Source: Candidatus Treponema merdequi (lineage in GTDB: Bacteria; Spirochaetota; Spirochaetia; Treponematales; Treponemataceae). Taken from it: DNA of 64,000 nucleotides. A model generated the notes under the pieces. It made no database searches. It had not been told where the DNA came from and saw only the letters and a program-made list of their open reading frames with translations. A program made the position numbers and the translations under genes. This document shows, one piece after another, positions 62,084-64,000 of the stretch; within the stretch, counting starts at the first letter, position 1, and each line of letters starts with the position of its first letter. Where the stretch lies: assembly GCA_018064525.1 (NCBI GenBank), contig JAGHVB010000001.1, forward strand, positions 1 to 64,000, written 5' to 3'.

Positions 62084-63064
62084 TTAATAGTTTTTAAGTG
62101 CCTTTTTCAGTTCTGAATGAACACTGTTTTTAAGACTTTCGGGACTTATTACCTTTACTTTTGAGCCGAAACTCATAATCCAGTGTTCAAGTTCCTGGGT
62201 CTGATTCGAAATAAAACTTAGATACACAGAGCCGTCAGGATTCTGAGTGCAGACCTGATTTTTATGCCACGAACGTTCCAGAATATAAGTATTAACATCC
62301 TTGGAAAATTCCAGCTCAATCTTTTGAGGCTTCTCTTCATTATTCCATACACCAAAATTCGGGTCGATATGAATGAATTTTTCATAATCTTTTCTATATA
62401 TAAAAGTTTTTAGTATAGAAAGTTTTTTCATTCTTGAAAGAGAATAAACCATAAACTTTTCATGCTTATAGCAGTATCCGATAACATACCAGTTACCTTT
62501 CTGGCAGATAACTTTATAAGGGTCAAATTGTCTTTTTGTATATTCAGTAGCACTGATGGAACGGTAAGAAAATTCGATTGATTTTTTTTGTCGGATAGCA
62601 GTAAAAATGCTGTTGAAAATATTTACATTGATTTTTGGAAGCGGATCTGAAATAAACTGAACATCATTGATAAAAGATGAATCTACGTTAACTTCTTTCG
62701 GAAGCATGTCAGTAAGTTTTGAATAAATCGATTTGAACGAACTTTCAAGCGGCGTGTTTTTATACTGGTCCATAAGCGGAAGCATTGTAGCAACAGTTAA
62801 AAGTTCTCCTTCTGAAAGCATCTCACGTTTTACAAAGAAAGTATTATCGGTGAAGTGGTAGCCGTTATGTTTCTGATCAAATTCAAGCGGTGCTTTGTAT
62901 TGATCCTGCAGGAATGCGATGTCGCGCATAATTGTTGCGCGGCTTACTTCGAGCTCTTTGCAGAGCCGTGTCGTGTTAGGGTAGTTGAGATCTTTGATAA
63001 GACGCTCAAGTTTTAAGAGACGAAGTGATTTTACTTTGTCTTCGCGTAGTTTTTTCTTTGCCAT
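62084..63064 (-). CDS. WYL-domain transcriptional regulator
   Basis: This ~326-residue regulator has an N-terminal winged HTH (LKLERLIKDLNYPNTTRLCK, residues ~12-60), a WYL domain around 185-245 (KGNWYVIGYCYKHE and YSLSRMKKL) and a C-terminal WCX-like extension. WYL domains sense nucleotides or other ligands and often control DNA-damage or defence genes. The ATG at 63064 is preferred over one 18 bases earlier because TATAAT (63076-63071) places transcription start on it. Confidence 0.87.
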   Translation of the reverse strand: MAKKKLREDKVKSLRLLKLERLIKDLNYPNTTRLCKELEVSRATIMRDIAFLQDQYKAPLEFDQKHNGYHFTDNTFFVKREMLSEGELLTVATMLPLMDQYKNTPLESSFKSIYSKLTDMLPKEVNVDSSFINDVQFISDPLPKINVNIFNSIFTAIRQKKSIEFSYRSISATEYTKRQFDPYKVICQKGNWYVIGYCYKHEKFMVYSLSRMKKLSILKTFIYRKDYEKFIHIDPNFGVWNNEEKPQKIELEFSKDVNTYILERSWHKNQVCTQNPDGSVYLSFISNQTQELEHWIMSFGSKVKVISPESLKNSVHSELKKALKNY

Positions 63065-63067
63065 AAG

Positions 63068-63078
63068 GATATTATAAC
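63068..63078 (-). promoter_or_regulatory. Extended -10 promoter of a leaderless WYL gene
   Basis: On the minus strand TGTTATAAT ends six bases before the ATG at 63064; no ribosome binding site is present. Confidence 0.55.
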
Positions 63079-63163
63079 ACACTTTTTTATGGGGTGTATC
63101 ATTATTTGAGACAGTAGACAGATTATAATTAAAATCATAAAAGCCAAAAGGGGGAAGTAATTT

Positions 63164-63586
63164 ATGAAATCAGTCACGATTAAGAATCAATTATGTTGGG
63201 GTTCTTTTGAAGAAGTAAATGCAGAAAATGGTTTTACAATTTCATGTATTGATGAAGAGAAGGAAGCTTCTATTTTTGATTTGAGTCAGAATGAGTGTTC
63301 TAAGTTGATTCCAAAAGATGGATTTGAGAACTTATGGGATAAGTTGATGGAGATAAACTTTCAGAAAGTTTTATTGGAAAATGAATCTTATCAAGGCTGT
63401 GATGGCAGTTATTCAATTGTAGAAGTAAGTGTCGGATTGCAATCTCTTACGCTTACATTATGGTGCCCGGATAAAGAATTCTATGAAGAATGTAAGTTAA
63501 CTGAAAGCTTGAAGTTACTTGAGGTTGTGTATGAGTTTATGGATTATGCTGAACAGCACCAGGTAGCAGTTGGGTTTGAATTTTAA
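63164..63586 (+). CDS. Unrecognised cytoplasmic protein
   Basis: This 140-residue acidic protein follows GGGGGAAG. It has no signal peptide or membrane helix and no motif I recognise. Its size, acidity and mixed alpha/beta pattern resemble small immunity-type proteins, but that is only an impression. The next gene starts 15 bases after its stop behind GGAGGAGG, so they are co-transcribed. Confidence 0.65.
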   Translation: MKSVTIKNQLCWGSFEEVNAENGFTISCIDEEKEASIFDLSQNECSKLIPKDGFENLWDKLMEINFQKVLLENESYQGCDGSYSIVEVSVGLQSLTLTLWCPDKEFYEECKLTESLKLLEVVYEFMDYAEQHQVAVGFEF

Positions 63587-63601
63587 GGAGGAGGAATAAA
63601 G

Positions 63602-63982
63602 GTGATAGATTTTTTTCAAACATTAAATGTTAAAAGATTTGTATTTGCTGATGGTGATAATGTAAATAATCCGAAAGTATTTATTGATTTTCTTAATGAA
63701 CAAAAATTTTTAGAACTTGATACTCGGTTGTTGAATACGAAAAAAGTAAAAAATGGATTAAAAATAAGTGAAAAAAATGTGAGAGAACTAGTTGATTCTC
63801 TTTTGCAAATAAAAACAAATAGACGTCCAAAGAAAATAGCTACGTTAAAAAATGTTATGAAAAATAATTTTAAAAAGATTGTTTTTAAAGAAAATTTTGA
63901 TGTATATGCTGAAGAAGTTATAAAAGAACTTCAAAAGCGGAAAAAAGTGACAATAAAAGATCAGACAATAAACTGGAAATGA
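63602..63982 (+). CDS. Unrecognised Lys/Asn-rich protein
   Basis: This 126-residue basic protein starts at GTG behind AGGAGGAGG. It is rich in Lys and Asn and markedly more AT-rich than most of the window. No domain is recognisable. It ends one base before the ATG of a further gene. Confidence 0.6.
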   Translation: MIDFFQTLNVKRFVFADGDNVNNPKVFIDFLNEQKFLELDTRLLNTKKVKNGLKISEKNVRELVDSLLQIKTNRRPKKIATLKNVMKNNFKKIVFKENFDVYAEEVIKELQKRKKVTIKDQTINWK

Positions 63983-63983
63983 T

Positions 63984-64000
63984 ATGAGTTTTTTACTTGT
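63984..64000 (+). CDS. Start of a gene cut by the right edge
   Basis: An ATG one base after the preceding stop opens MSFLL and runs off the window. Tight spacing suggests it belongs to the same operon; nothing more can be said. Confidence 0.4.

Overview
The window looks like chromosome of a Treponema-like spirochaete. It is AT-rich, with a purine-nucleoside receptor lipoprotein of the TmpC/PnrA type next to its ABC transporter, many Cys-lipidated proteins, BspA-type repeats, an acyl-CoA ligase with a membrane stretch and rubrerythrin-style anaerobic oxidative defence. The genus is inferred from this gene content; no rRNA is present to confirm it. I see no phage, integrase, insertion sequence or CRISPR array.

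Layout. 1-9.4 kb: a partial esterase, small transporter, hybrid histidine kinase, alpha/beta hydrolase, HAD phosphatase, orphan DNA methyltransferase, Gfo/Idh/MocA oxidoreductase, cation/proton antiporter and a small exported protein. 9.4-19 kb: a HisA-HisI-HisE fusion, two tandem double-glycine-leader peptides followed by an S41-like lipoprotein, a sodium:solute symporter behind an attenuator-like leader, NudC, chorismate mutase, a MATE exporter and tRNA-Cys. Three copies of a ~190 bp structured repeat lie in the divergent intergenic gaps of this region. 19-32 kb: thioredoxin reductase, GH3 glycosidase, DTW protein, PurC, xylulokinase, a second hybrid kinase, an SH3 protein and a metF / activation protein / metH operon. 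32-35.5 kb: a divergent BtuFCD-like importer, so cobalamin uptake and its main consumer share one promoter region. 35.5-40.5 kb: acyl-CoA ligase, BspA-like lipoprotein, a gutted histidine-kinase remnant and MntP. 40.5-49 kb is accessory: an XRE regulator divergent from a single-chain type IIB/IIG restriction-modification-specificity protein, a PIN toxin with a chimeric partner, a flavoreductase-rubredoxin-rubrerythrin fusion, an HTH-desulfoferrodoxin regulator, a flavodoxin-like reductase, GNAT and isochorismatase genes. 49-54.3 kb: rsm22-like, merR, der and ptsI on one strand. 54.4-60.3 kb: nucleoside receptor and ABC transporter. 60.3-64 kb: metallo-beta-lactamase-fold hydrolase, lipoprotein, ArsC-like protein, WYL regulator and unrecognised small genes.

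The strongest unexplained signals are: (1) the structured repeat, whose stems change sequence between copies while staying paired; (2) the double-glycine peptide pair with its S41-like neighbour; (3) several genes whose promoter -10 box puts transcription start on the ATG (leaderless); (4) a divergent promoter sharing one palindromic -35 between the B12 importer and the methionine operon; (5) short repeated DNA words found in-frame inside linkers of unrelated proteins. All identifications are from reading the sequence; no database was searched.
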